From JANMEX01 sp031422915 (lineage in GTDB: Bacteria > Pseudomonadota > Alphaproteobacteria > Rhizobiales > Rhizobiaceae), in contig JANPEK010000087.1 of the NCBI GenBank assembly GCA_031422915.1, positions 1 to 17,720 on the forward strand: 17,720 bases of DNA, given 5' to 3'. The first letter of the stretch is position 1, and each line of letters opens with the position of its first letter. Positions 1 to 5,826 of the stretch are shown here, one piece after another. Both the position numbers and the translations under genes were made by a program. The notes beneath the pieces are model-generated. The model ran no database searches, was not told the origin of the DNA, and was given only the letters and a program-made list of their open reading frames with translations.

Positions 1-1563
1 CTGAAGCGTGGTCAGGATTTTTGTGTTGACCGTCCCATGAGCCGCCAAAGGCTGCGGCGCGATGTTGTCCACACCATGAATGCGCATCACCTCTTCAACC
101 AGATCCGCCTTGCCATCCACATCCGGCCGCCATGACGGAACTGAGATATTCACCGTAATTGTACCAAGCTCGTATGACTCGAGAGCGCCAATGCTCTTGA
201 GAAACGGCTTCGCAGAATCTGGACCAAGTTTGTCTGCATCAGGCTGATGGATGTTTGCTGTTATTCCGAAGCCAAGCCGCTTCAAAATCGAAAGGCTCTC
301 GTCTGCATCAACGTCAATGCCGGTCAGCCGCTTGACTTCGGAAACAGGGAATTCGATCACTTTCGGCGCGGCTTTCGTGTAGTTTTCGAGCACCATTTCA
401 GACGCTTCACCACCGCAAATATCGATCACCATTTGGGTGGCAAGGTCGAGTCCCGGCACCATGAATTCAGGATCAACACCCCGCTCAAACCGGTAGCGCG
501 CGTCGGTGATGATTTTCAGGTCCCGCCCGGTCTTGGCAATATTGAGCGGGTTCCACAGCGCAGACTCGATCAAAACATCAGTTGTGTTTTCATCACAACC
601 CGAATGTTCGCCGCCCATGACTCCGGCGATGGATTCGACACCCTTGTGATCGGCTATCACGCAATTCTCGGAGCCAAGCATGTAAGTGCGGCCATCCAGC
701 GCCAGAACCTCGTCTCCCTCGCGCCCGCGCCGGATTACGAGATTGCCGGAAACCTTATTCAAATCAAACACATGCAGCGGGCGTCCCCGATCAAACGTGA
801 TGTAGTTGGTGATGTCCACCAGCGCGTTGATCGGCCTCAGCCCGATTGCAATCAGCCTCTGCTGCATCCATTTCGGCGAAGGGCCGTTCTTGACGCCACG
901 GACAAGCCGCAGCGCAAAACCCGGGCAAAGCTCCGGCGCTTCGACGGACACGCTCACCGGGCAGCCGCCAATTCCCTTAACCAATTGAATCGGCAACGTT
1001 TTCAACGTTCCCGAACCAGACGCTGCCAGATCACGGGCGATGCCATGGATCGAGGTGCAGTCAGGCCGGTTCGGCGTCAAATTGATCTCAATGACCGGAT
1101 CATCAAGGTGTGCATACGCCGCAAACGACTGGCCAACCGGCGCATCATCCGGCAATTCGATGATACCATTGTGCTCGTCGGACAACTGAAGCTCGCGCTC
1201 GGAACACATCATGCCATATGATTCCACACCGCGAATCTTGCCCACAGCCAACGTCACATCGAGGCCCGGCACATAATCACCGGGATTTCCAAGCACGCCA
1301 ATGAGGCCCGCCCGCGCATTCGGCGCACCGCAGACAACCTGAATCGGCTTGCCGGAACCATTGTCCACAGTCAAAACCTGCAACTTGTCGGCATCCGGAT
1401 GGCGAACCGCCGTCAGAACTCTAGCGATCTTGAACGGCTTGAAAGCGGCCTTGTCATCAACGCTTTCGACCTCAAGACCGATCATCGTCAGCCGCTCGCA
1501 AATGGCTTCCAGCGAAGCATCGGTATCGAGATGGTCTTTCAGCCAGGAGAGAGTGAGTTTCAT
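1..1563 (-). CDS. pheT: Phenylalanine--tRNA ligase beta subunit, partial (3' end beyond the window)
   Basis: The beta subunit of the cytoplasmic alpha2-beta2 PheRS, which charges tRNA-Phe with phenylalanine. The visible 521 codons begin MKLTLSWLKDHLDTDASLEA, a typical PheT N-terminus. The EMAP-like tRNA-binding domain follows (about residues 40-150, including VVCGAPNARAG), then the B3/B4 editing region (LTPNRPDCTSIHGIARDLAA, VDITNYITFDRGRPLHVFD, GVMGGEHSG) and the start of the B5 domain. The family is usually about 800 residues, so about a third is missing to the left. The ATG at 1563-1561 overlaps the stop of the upstream HEPN gene as ATGA, so translation is probably coupled to that gene. 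The first 33 codons are duplicated at 2476-2573. pheT normally follows pheS directly, but here about 1.6 kb of toxin-type genes lie between them. Identity is sure; the coupling is inferred. Confidence 0.97.
   Translation of the reverse strand, partial: MKLTLSWLKDHLDTDASLEAICERLTMIGLEVESVDDKAAFKPFKIARVLTAVRHPDADKLQVLTVDNGSGKPIQVVCGAPNARAGLIGVLGNPGDYVPGLDVTLAVGKIRGVESYGMMCSERELQLSDEHNGIIELPDDAPVGQSFAAYAHLDDPVIEINLTPNRPDCTSIHGIARDLAASGSGTLKTLPIQLVKGIGGCPVSVSVEAPELCPGFALRLVRGVKNGPSPKWMQQRLIAIGLRPINALVDITNYITFDRGRPLHVFDLNKVSGNLVIRRGREGDEVLALDGRTYMLGSENCVIADHKGVESIAGVMGGEHSGCDENTTDVLIESALWNPLNIAKTGRDLKIITDARYRFERGVDPEFMVPGLDLATQMVIDICGGEASEMVLENYTKAAPKVIEFPVSEVKRLTGIDVDADESLSILKRLGFGITANIHQPDADKLGPDSAKPFLKSIGALESYELGTITVNISVPSWRPDVDGKADLVEEVMRIHGVDNIAPQPLAAHGTVNTKILTTLQ
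1469..1562. repeat. Direct repeat of the pheT start, copy A (within intact pheT)
   Basis: This 94-bp segment is repeated in direct orientation at 2480-2573, offset 1011 bp. Positions 1481-1562 are identical to 2492-2573 (82 bp), and the only mismatches in the 94 bp are 1477/2488 and 1480/2491. It covers codons 1 to about 32 of pheT and ends precisely at the start codon, beyond which the sequences are unrelated. Confidence 0.95.
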
Positions 1564-2039
1564 GATTTTCGTTCTTTGAGCAGGAGACTAATTGCGAGCG
1601 TCCTGCAATCCTTGTTTGCCGGTTTGATCTCTTCGATCTGCGTGACGGCGCTGCGCGCCAAATTAACAAGCTCGACTGCCCGGTCGTGTGTGAAAAGCCC
1701 GGCTGTGGGAGGAAGATAATCTGCCCGGTGCCGCTCAGTCTGCAAAGTTACCACTGCCGATCCAATGCGCCTAAGCGCGGGATTGTCTTTTAGCGGAGGG
1801 TGGCCAAAGGCATTCTTCAACGGAGCATGATCAAGCGCGCGATAAGCCCTCAAATATTCTTCGGAAGATCTTATCGCCGATCGCGTAACATAATCTGCAC
1901 AAAGCTTATCAATGGCATGAAACACGGCATAGTAAGCTGTGCTGATTGCACGCCGACGAAATGCAGTGCTCCTGCGCCCATGCAACAACAACAAATCTGC
2001 GGCGTCCAAAAGGCGAACCGCCATGGTCAAGGATGCCAT
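1560..2039 (-). CDS. HEPN-domain protein (UPF0332-like), probable toxin or RNase component
   Basis: A 159-residue, mostly helical protein. The segment RRRAISTAYYAVFHAID (about residues 28-44) matches the conserved second helix of the HEPN/UPF0332 superfamily, with Arg30 and His41. A downstream RADY motif (residues 105-108) before the last helices is also typical. HEPN proteins are often ribonucleases in toxin-antitoxin or abortive-infection systems, but the strict R-x4-6-H catalytic spacing is not obvious here, so RNase activity is not assured. The ATG follows the TAA of the upstream small gene with no gap, and its own TGA overlaps the pheT ATG (1560-1563). It is therefore sandwiched in the pheST operon and probably co-translated with pheT. 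It looks like an acquired passenger, because its arrival is marked by a repeat of the pheT start. Confidence 0.8.
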   Translation of the reverse strand: MASLTMAVRLLDAADLLLLHGRRSTAFRRRAISTAYYAVFHAIDKLCADYVTRSAIRSSEEYLRAYRALDHAPLKNAFGHPPLKDNPALRRIGSAVVTLQTERHRADYLPPTAGLFTHDRAVELVNLARSAVTQIEEIKPANKDCRTLAISLLLKERKS

Positions 2040-2348
2040 TTATTCTTCGCCCTCATCGGCTTCAACATTCTCACCCTGTGGCAACACTGTGCTCAAGATA
2101 ACAAATCGATTTTCGCCCATTTTTCTCAATGCAACATGGATGGCGTCATTGGCATCAATAAGGTTTTTTGTGGGAACCCTTTCGTTGACATTGGCGCTGA
2201 CGCGAAAGATAAATGCGCCATCAAAATCTTCAACTTCTTCAATTCGTGAGTGAGCATAGCCAAACTGGTTCCACTTCCGGCGCAAAATCGGGTCCGCGAC
2301 CGCCATCACTTCGTCTTCCGAAAGGTAATTTAACTTGGCAAGCGCCAT
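2040..2348 (-). CDS. Unrecognised small protein, candidate partner (antitoxin?) of the HEPN protein
   Basis: A 102-residue protein starting MALAKLNYLSEDEVMAVADP and ending in an acidic tail (ENVEADEGEE). I do not recognise the family. The GSx10DxD-type motif of MNT nucleotidyltransferase antitoxins, the commonest HEPN partner, is absent. I chose the ATG at 2348-2346 because a GGAG lies about 8 nt upstream and a small inverted repeat (2369-2391) sits just before it. The open frame continues upstream to an ATG at 2444 and a TTG at 2492, the latter inside the duplicated pheT segment; those longer forms would have weaker ribosome binding sites. Its TAA abuts the ATG of the HEPN gene, a tight two-gene unit as in toxin-antitoxin pairs. 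The antitoxin role rests only on this arrangement. Confidence 0.6.
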   Translation of the reverse strand: MALAKLNYLSEDEVMAVADPILRRKWNQFGYAHSRIEEVEDFDGAFIFRVSANVNERVPTKNLIDANDAIHVALRKMGENRFVILSTVLPQGENVEADEGEE

Positions 2349-2368
2349 TTCTTCACTCCATTCAAACG

Positions 2369-2391
2369 AATAACCAAACGCAGCAGTTATT
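2369..2391. promoter_or_regulatory. Small inverted repeat upstream of the HEPN cassette
   Basis: AATAAC (2369-2374) and GTTATT (2386-2391) form a 6-bp inverted repeat with an 11-bp spacer, about 20 nt upstream of the chosen ATG at 2348. The position would suit an autoregulatory operator of a toxin-antitoxin pair. The arms are short, so chance is a real possibility. Confidence 0.25.
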
Positions 2392-2406
2392 GCGTAAAAG
2401 CCTCTG

Positions 2407-2574
2407 TCATACGTCCAATCTGCAAACCGCTTTGAAATCCCCATAGAACATAAAGACGGCCCTGCCGCCAGAATTTTCAACCTCAAGCCCAATCATCGTC
2501 AGCCGCTCGCAAATGGCTTCCAGCGAAGCATCGGTATCGAGATGGTCTTTCAGCCAGGAGAGAGTGAGTTTCAC
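2407..2574 (-). pseudogene. Truncated second copy of the pheT 5' end
   Basis: Starting with GTG (2574-2572), this frame reproduces PheT residues 2-33 exactly (KLTLSWLKDHLDTDASLEAI and onward to GLEVE). It then diverges and stops at TGA 2409-2407 after 55 codons. A weak resemblance continues a little past residue 33 (GGRAVF against DDKAAF of the intact copy). The three base differences in the first 33 codons (ATC/ATT, GGT/GGG, GTC/GTT) are all synonymous, so the copy came from a functional pheT rather than by decay. Its GTG overlaps the brnA stop as GTGA, as the real pheT ATG overlaps the HEPN stop. It probably marks the junction where pheT started before the HEPN cassette arrived. A 55-residue peptide could still be made, but no function is suggested. 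Confidence 0.88.
2480..2573. repeat. Direct repeat of the pheT start, copy B (truncated pheT copy)
   Basis: Partner of the 1469-1562 repeat, with two mismatches in 94 bp. The segment between the copies holds exactly the HEPN gene and its small partner. That is the footprint expected if this cassette entered by a single crossover at, or with duplication of, the pheT 5' end. Confidence 0.95.
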
Positions 2575-2930
2575 TTAGGTTTCCCTTGCGCCGCAATGTG
2601 CGTCTTCAAAATTTCATTGATCCGGCTCTGCCAGCCGGATCCGGTTGAGCGGAAATGCTCAACGATTTCAGCATCAAGGCGCAGACCGACCCGGGCCTTG
2701 ACCGGTGATTTTTGCGGCCCGCGCTCGCCGCGCATGCGATCGTAGAATTCCCGCAAAAGCGGAACTTCGCTTACCGACAGCGAATTTTTCATATCCGCTT
2801 CAGTGAGTTCCGGAATATCTTCGCCATGCGCTATTTCATAATCATCAAGCGAAATGCGGCCGGTAGCAACGTCATCCAATGTCGGAAGGCTTGCTTGTGG
2901 AGTTTTGTTAGATTTTGCGTTCGCGCTCAT
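2571..2930 (-). CDS. brnA: BrnA-type ribbon-helix-helix antitoxin
   Basis: A 119-residue protein. Its C-terminal segment KARVGLRLDAEIVEHFRSTG plus GWQSRINEILKTHI (about residues 75-113) is the BrnA ribbon-helix-helix DNA-binding domain. The N-terminal half is the acidic, toxin-neutralising part. In characterised BrnTA systems BrnA dimers bind BrnT and repress their own promoter. The ATG at 2930 has a GAGGAAA ribosome binding site and overlaps the brnT end by 23 nt, the normal toxin-first BrnTA order. Its TGA (2573-2571) overlaps the GTG of the truncated pheT copy as GTGA. This indicates that BrnTA once ended directly at a pheT start. The family call is firm; regulation through the palindrome at 3176-3199 is inferred. 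Confidence 0.9.
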   Translation of the reverse strand: MSANAKSNKTPQASLPTLDDVATGRISLDDYEIAHGEDIPELTEADMKNSLSVSEVPLLREFYDRMRGERGPQKSPVKARVGLRLDAEIVEHFRSTGSGWQSRINEILKTHIAAQGKPK

Positions 2931-3162
2931 TGACTTTCCTCATCGAGATTACCCGGATCTTGCCGTTTCGCGGCGTCCAGCAAAACCGGCACAAGACACC
3001 ATCGAGATAGCCGGTCGACGCAAACCGCTCTTCGCCATAATCGAAACGGCTGTCTCTTGTGGTCACAATTGTTTCTGGCGAGAACCTTGTCACATCGGCA
3101 AAATCCAACCCGCGCTCCTCAAGCGCCTGCCGTCTCTTGGCTTCGTCCCATTCGAGTTCCAT
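2908..3162 (-). CDS. brnT: BrnT-type ribonuclease toxin
   Basis: An 84-residue protein beginning MELEWDEAKRRQALEERGLD, followed by the conserved BrnT features: RDSRFDYGEERF (about residues 36-47), a hydrophobic strand with a GV(L)CRF core, and the C-terminal IRVISMRKVNERE. BrnT is a RelE-fold ribonuclease neutralised by BrnA. I chose the ATG at 3162. A GTG at 3171 is in frame and would add three residues, but neither has a strong Shine-Dalgarno. The gene starts only about 40 bp after the pheS stop, with an operator-like palindrome in between, so it interrupts the pheST operon and may bring its own promoter. Confidence 0.9.
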   Translation of the reverse strand: MELEWDEAKRRQALEERGLDFADVTRFSPETIVTTRDSRFDYGEERFASTGYLDGVLCRFCWTPRNGKIRVISMRKVNERERKI

Positions 3163-3175
3163 GAATATCACACAT

Positions 3176-3199
3176 ATTTAATTGTGGCCACGATTAAAT
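3176..3199. promoter_or_regulatory. 24-bp palindrome between pheS and brnT, probable BrnA operator
   Basis: The arms pair at 11 of 12 positions around a TGGCCA centre (only 3183/3192 fails), with AT-rich outer ends. It abuts and slightly overlaps the pheS stop codon (3201-3199) and lies 14 bp upstream of the chosen brnT start. BrnA antitoxins of known systems repress their own promoter, so a BrnA-binding operator is the likeliest role. A short RNA hairpin is possible, but there is no T-run to make a terminator. Confidence 0.65.
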
Positions 3200-4284
3200 T
3201 ATGTACTCAATCCCCCAAGCAGCGTCGGCATATCCAGCGGCCTGAAGCCGTAATGGCTCAGCCACCTCACATCCGCATCAAAAAACGCCCGCAGATCGGG
3301 CATGCCGTATTTCAGCATGGCGATGCGGTCGATGCCCATGCCCCAGGCGAAGCCCTGATATTCATCAGGATCTAGCCCGCCAGCGCGCAAGACGTTGGTG
3401 TGCACCATGCCGCAGCCAAGAATCTCCATCCAGTCATTGCCCTCGCCAAAGCGCACTTCGCCGGGCTTGGAACGGTCGCACTTGATGTCGACTTCCATTG
3501 ACGGCTCGGTGAACGGAAAATACGACGGGCGGAAGCGCATGGTGACGCTTGGCACTTCAAAGAACGCCTTGCAGAATTCTTCCAGCACCCACTTCATGTT
3601 GGCAACGTTGGCGGTCTTGTCGATGACAAGACCCTCGACCTGATGGAACATCGGTGAATGCGTGGCGTCGGAATCCATCCGGTAGGTCTTGCCCGGAATG
3701 ACAATGCGGATCGGTGGCTTTTGGGCCTCCATGGTGCGGATCTGCACCGGCGAAGTGTGTGTGCGCAAAAGCTTGCGCGTGCCGTCTTCCTTTGTGTTGA
3801 AGAAGAACGTGTCATGCATCTCACGTGCCGGATGGCCGTCGGGAAAATTCAACGCCGTGAAATTGTAATAGTCTGTCTCAACATCCGGACCTTCGGCTAT
3901 GGCAAAGCCGAGATCGCCGAAGATGGCTGTGATTTCATCGATCACCTGGCTGATCGGATGAATGCGACCGGTCAGCACTTGGGCAGGGCGACCCGGAAGG
4001 GTGACGTCCACAGTCTCGCGCGAGAGCCGCGCCTCAATGGCCGCTTCCTTCAGGATCGACTTGCGTGCCGTCAGTGCTTCGCTAACCCGGTCCTTCAGCG
4101 CATTGATCGCCGCCCCTGTCGTTTTGCGCTCTTCCGGCGACATGGAGCCGAGCGTTTTCAACAGCTCGGAAACAGAGCCCTTCTTGCCCATCGCAGCGAG
4201 GCGCACGGCTTCAATCGCTGCTTCGTCGGAAGCTGCGGCGATATCGGCCATCAGGCCGGATTCGAAATTTTGCAAGTCACTCAT
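3199..4284 (-). CDS. pheS: Phenylalanine--tRNA ligase alpha subunit
   Basis: The catalytic alpha subunit of PheRS, 361 residues. An N-terminal helical coiled-coil domain (about 1-90, with LAAMGKKGSVSELLKTLGSM) precedes the class II catalytic core. That core includes HPISQVIDEI, GPDVETDYYNF, HPAREMHDTFF, LLRTHTSPVQIRTM, motif 2 around FRPSYFPFTEPS, and motif 3 around GMGIDRIAMLKYGMPDLR. Length and motifs are complete. I chose the ATG at 4284 (reading MSDLQNFE), with GGTGA 5 nt upstream. A GTG at 4293 is in frame but overlaps that ribosome binding site. It follows rplT after about 110 nt containing a strong hairpin. Its normal partner pheT is displaced by two toxin-type cassettes. Confidence 0.97.
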   Translation of the reverse strand: MSDLQNFESGLMADIAAASDEAAIEAVRLAAMGKKGSVSELLKTLGSMSPEERKTTGAAINALKDRVSEALTARKSILKEAAIEARLSRETVDVTLPGRPAQVLTGRIHPISQVIDEITAIFGDLGFAIAEGPDVETDYYNFTALNFPDGHPAREMHDTFFFNTKEDGTRKLLRTHTSPVQIRTMEAQKPPIRIVIPGKTYRMDSDATHSPMFHQVEGLVIDKTANVANMKWVLEEFCKAFFEVPSVTMRFRPSYFPFTEPSMEVDIKCDRSKPGEVRFGEGNDWMEILGCGMVHTNVLRAGGLDPDEYQGFAWGMGIDRIAMLKYGMPDLRAFFDADVRWLSHYGFRPLDMPTLLGGLST

Positions 4285-4322
4285 GTCATTCACCGGGTCA
4301 AATGTCGGTTTGAAAAAGCAAA

Positions 4323-4353
4323 AAACCCGCGCTGATCCTGCCAGCGCGGGTTT
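4323..4353 (-). terminator. Intrinsic terminator (or attenuator) between rplT and pheS
   Basis: A perfect 12-bp stem (4323-4334 with 4342-4353) with a 7-nt loop, read on the minus strand as CAGCGCGGGTTT followed by more T. It lies about 40 nt after the rplT stop and 38 nt before the pheS start. It could end the rpmI-rplT transcript or attenuate pheS. No convincing Phe-rich leader peptide precedes it. Confidence 0.85.
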
Positions 4354-4394
4354 CCCAAATCATGTCGTCGAGAAGTCTTTGGGAGACGCTGGCG

Positions 4395-4796
4395 TTAAGC
4401 GACAGCAGCCTCAAAGGCGCCCGGCGTGGTGTTTTTCAGATACTCGAGCGCCTTCTTGGCGGCCACGACAAGCGCGCCAAAGGCTGCCGCATCGTGGATG
4501 GCCATGTCGGACAGAACCTTCCGGTCAACCTCGATGCCGGACTTCGAGAGGCCGTCGATGAAACGGGCGTAGGTCAGGCCATGCTCGCGCACGGCGGCGT
4601 TGATGCGCTGTACCCACAGACCTCGGAACGTGCGCTTCTTATTCTTGCGGTCGCGGTAGGCATATTGCTTCGACTTGTCGACAGCAGCCTTGGCGGTACG
4701 GATGGTGTTCTTGCGACGGCCGCGAAAGCCTTCGGCCTGCTTGAGGACTTTTTTATGCTTGGCGTGCGAAGTAACGCCGCGTTTAACACGTGCCAT
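4395..4796 (-). CDS. rplT: 50S ribosomal protein L20
   Basis: A 133-residue basic protein beginning MARVKRGVTSHAKHKKVLKQ, with the family motifs RGRRKNTIRTAKAAV, YRDRKNKKRTFRGLW and RINAAVREHGLTYARFI. L20 binds 23S rRNA early in large-subunit assembly, and in several bacteria it represses its own operon by binding leader mRNA. The length is in the usual alphaproteobacterial range, with a short C-terminal extension relative to E. coli. The ribosome binding site AAGGAG lies about 9 nt before the ATG. It lies 28 nt downstream of rpmI and is co-transcribed with it. Confidence 0.98.
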   Translation of the reverse strand: MARVKRGVTSHAKHKKVLKQAEGFRGRRKNTIRTAKAAVDKSKQYAYRDRKNKKRTFRGLWVQRINAAVREHGLTYARFIDGLSKSGIEVDRKVLSDMAIHDAAAFGALVVAAKKALEYLKNTTPGAFEAAVA

Positions 4797-4824
4797 GATC
4801 TATTCTCCTTGAAGCAGCCGGGCC

Positions 4825-5028
4825 TTAAAGGCCATTCGGCAGGTAATTCTTGATGACTTTCTTGCCGTCCGGTTCAGCCAGAACCATCGTGCCTCGGGCA
4901 TCGCGAATGAACTTGTTGGAGCGCTTGATCATGCCATGGCGCTTGCCTGCGGCGGCGGCCAAAACTTTGCCGGTCGCAGTGATTTTGAACCGCTTTTTGG
5001 CAGCGGATTTGGTCTTCATCTTGGGCAT
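4825..5028 (-). CDS. rpmI: 50S ribosomal protein L35
   Basis: A 67-residue basic protein reading MPKMKTKSAAKKRFKITATG and ending KKVIKNYLPNGL, the full L35 pattern. The ATG at 5028 follows an AAGGAGA ribosome binding site at a good distance; the open frame upstream of it is not needed. L35 is a large-subunit protein normally encoded between infC and rplT. Here rplT follows as usual, but infC lies about 4.3 kb upstream, beyond a two-component system operon. rpmI therefore probably has its own promoter near 5130-5158. Confidence 0.97.
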   Translation of the reverse strand: MPKMKTKSAAKKRFKITATGKVLAAAAGKRHGMIKRSNKFIRDARGTMVLAEPDGKKVIKNYLPNGL

Positions 5029-5088
5029 TTTGCTCTCCTTGAACATAGGGGATGCGGCTCGACTGACCAGTCAAGCTGCAAGCATGGA

Positions 5089-5120
5089 AAACCGCCACGG
5101 CATGCCCTGCCGGGCGGTTT
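5089..5120 (-). terminator. Hairpin upstream of rpmI: terminator of the upstream operon or leader attenuator
   Basis: AAACCGCC (5089-5096) pairs with GGCGGTTT (5113-5120), and inside it CGGCA (5098-5102) pairs with TGCCG (5108-5112), with one bulged A and a 5-nt loop. On the minus strand it ends in GGCGGTTTTCC, a short T-run. It lies about 60 nt after the methyltransferase stop and about 60 nt before rpmI. If the promoter at 5130-5158 is real, the hairpin is at the very 5' end of the rpmI-rplT leader and could act in autoregulation. Confidence 0.55.
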
Positions 5121-5129
5121 CAACGCGGC

Positions 5130-5158
5130 CCTATAACAAGGGCTGCTCGAGAGTGCAA
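5130..5158 (-). promoter_or_regulatory. Candidate sigma-70-type promoter for rpmI-rplT
   Basis: TTGCAC (5158-5153) and TATAGG (5135-5130) on the minus strand are separated by 17 bp, each matching four of six consensus bases. Transcription would start near 5123, just before the hairpin at 5089-5120. Confidence 0.4.
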
Positions 5159-5187
5159 CACCTTGCAGTTCACGCCGTTGCAAAAGA

Positions 5188-5826
5188 TCAATAGAGCCGG
5201 AAAAGCAGCGGAATAACGCCTATATCCTGCAGATACTCGGCGAACTCAAAGGCGGGCAGCGCCACGAAGAACACCAAGCCGTCCAGCAGTGTTGTATACA
5301 TGCGCTTGGTGGAAATCGTCAAAGTGGCCTGATCCTTGAACAGGCGCGGGCTTGGAAAGAAGCGCGGGACAGCCGCGCAATAGGCGGCGTAGGGGGCTCC
5401 AAAAATGCTCAAAAGGTGCCGTTCCTCGCGGTACGTGACAATCTGAAACGCCAGCCAGCAAAGCACGCCAAAAATAATGCCAGCGGTCAGTGTGCCGGAC
5501 TGAAACCCAACGCCAACGGCAGCGATGGTCGAGAAGAAATAAAGCGGGTTGCGCATCACCGAATAGGGCCCGTCCATGATGACAGTGCTGGACTTGTGTC
5601 CGCCGATATAGAGTGTTGACCAGAGCCTGCCGATAACGCCGACCCAGATCAGTCCGATCCCGACCAGTTCAATGTGCTCTGTGGCATCTTCATTCTGCCA
5701 CGCAGATCCTGACAAAATCAGCAACGTGCCGATGGCCATTATGCCGACAAACAGCCATAAGCGCCGCATTTTCTGGTAGCGCCCCATTGCAAGATGTTCG
5801 GGGGTGGGGTCAGTCTTGACTGTCAT
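5188..5826 (-). CDS. Isoprenylcysteine/phospholipid methyltransferase-like integral membrane protein
   Basis: A 212-residue protein with several hydrophobic segments (about 23-41, 52-72, 97-131 and 178-194). The ICMT/PEMT-type signature GPYSVMRNPLY is at residues 86-96, and a second one is at about 134-157 (EERHLLSIFGAPYAAYCAAV, then PRFFP). Proteins of this superfamily use S-adenosylmethionine to methylate a membrane-associated substrate, but the substrate cannot be read from sequence. The start overlaps the histidine kinase end by 17 nt, so it is the last gene of the two-component operon and is likely translationally coupled. That suggests a cell-envelope modification controlled by, or acting with, this signalling system. 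An inverted repeat about 70 nt downstream may be its terminator. Confidence 0.82.
   Translation of the reverse strand: MTVKTDPTPEHLAMGRYQKMRRLWLFVGIMAIGTLLILSGSAWQNEDATEHIELVGIGLIWVGVIGRLWSTLYIGGHKSSTVIMDGPYSVMRNPLYFFSTIAAVGVGFQSGTLTAGIIFGVLCWLAFQIVTYREERHLLSIFGAPYAAYCAAVPRFFPSPRLFKDQATLTISTKRMYTTLLDGLVFFVALPAFEFAEYLQDIGVIPLLFRLY

Noticed and set aside
247..1221. Long plus-strand open frame opposite pheT (324 codons)
   Set aside because: It is antisense to clear PheT coding sequence, shows no family features and has no ribosome binding site; a shadow of the GC-rich codon pattern.
2349..2492. Longer N-terminus of the HEPN partner starting at TTG 2492 inside the pheT repeat
   Set aside because: It reads the duplicated pheT segment out of frame, so its first residues are accidental; the ATG at 2348 has the better ribosome binding site.
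4298..4363. A 21-codon minus-strand frame before pheS containing Phe and Leu codons, as a possible attenuation leader peptide
   Set aside because: No ribosome binding site, and its two Phe codons lie at the end of the terminator stem or after it, the wrong place for ribosome-stalling attenuation.
5058..5075. Another CTGAC-containing inverted repeat (CTTGACTG/CAGTCGAG) before rpmI as a third regulator site
   Set aside because: Spacing and number of half-sites differ from the two shared operators; one copy with a mismatch is not enough.
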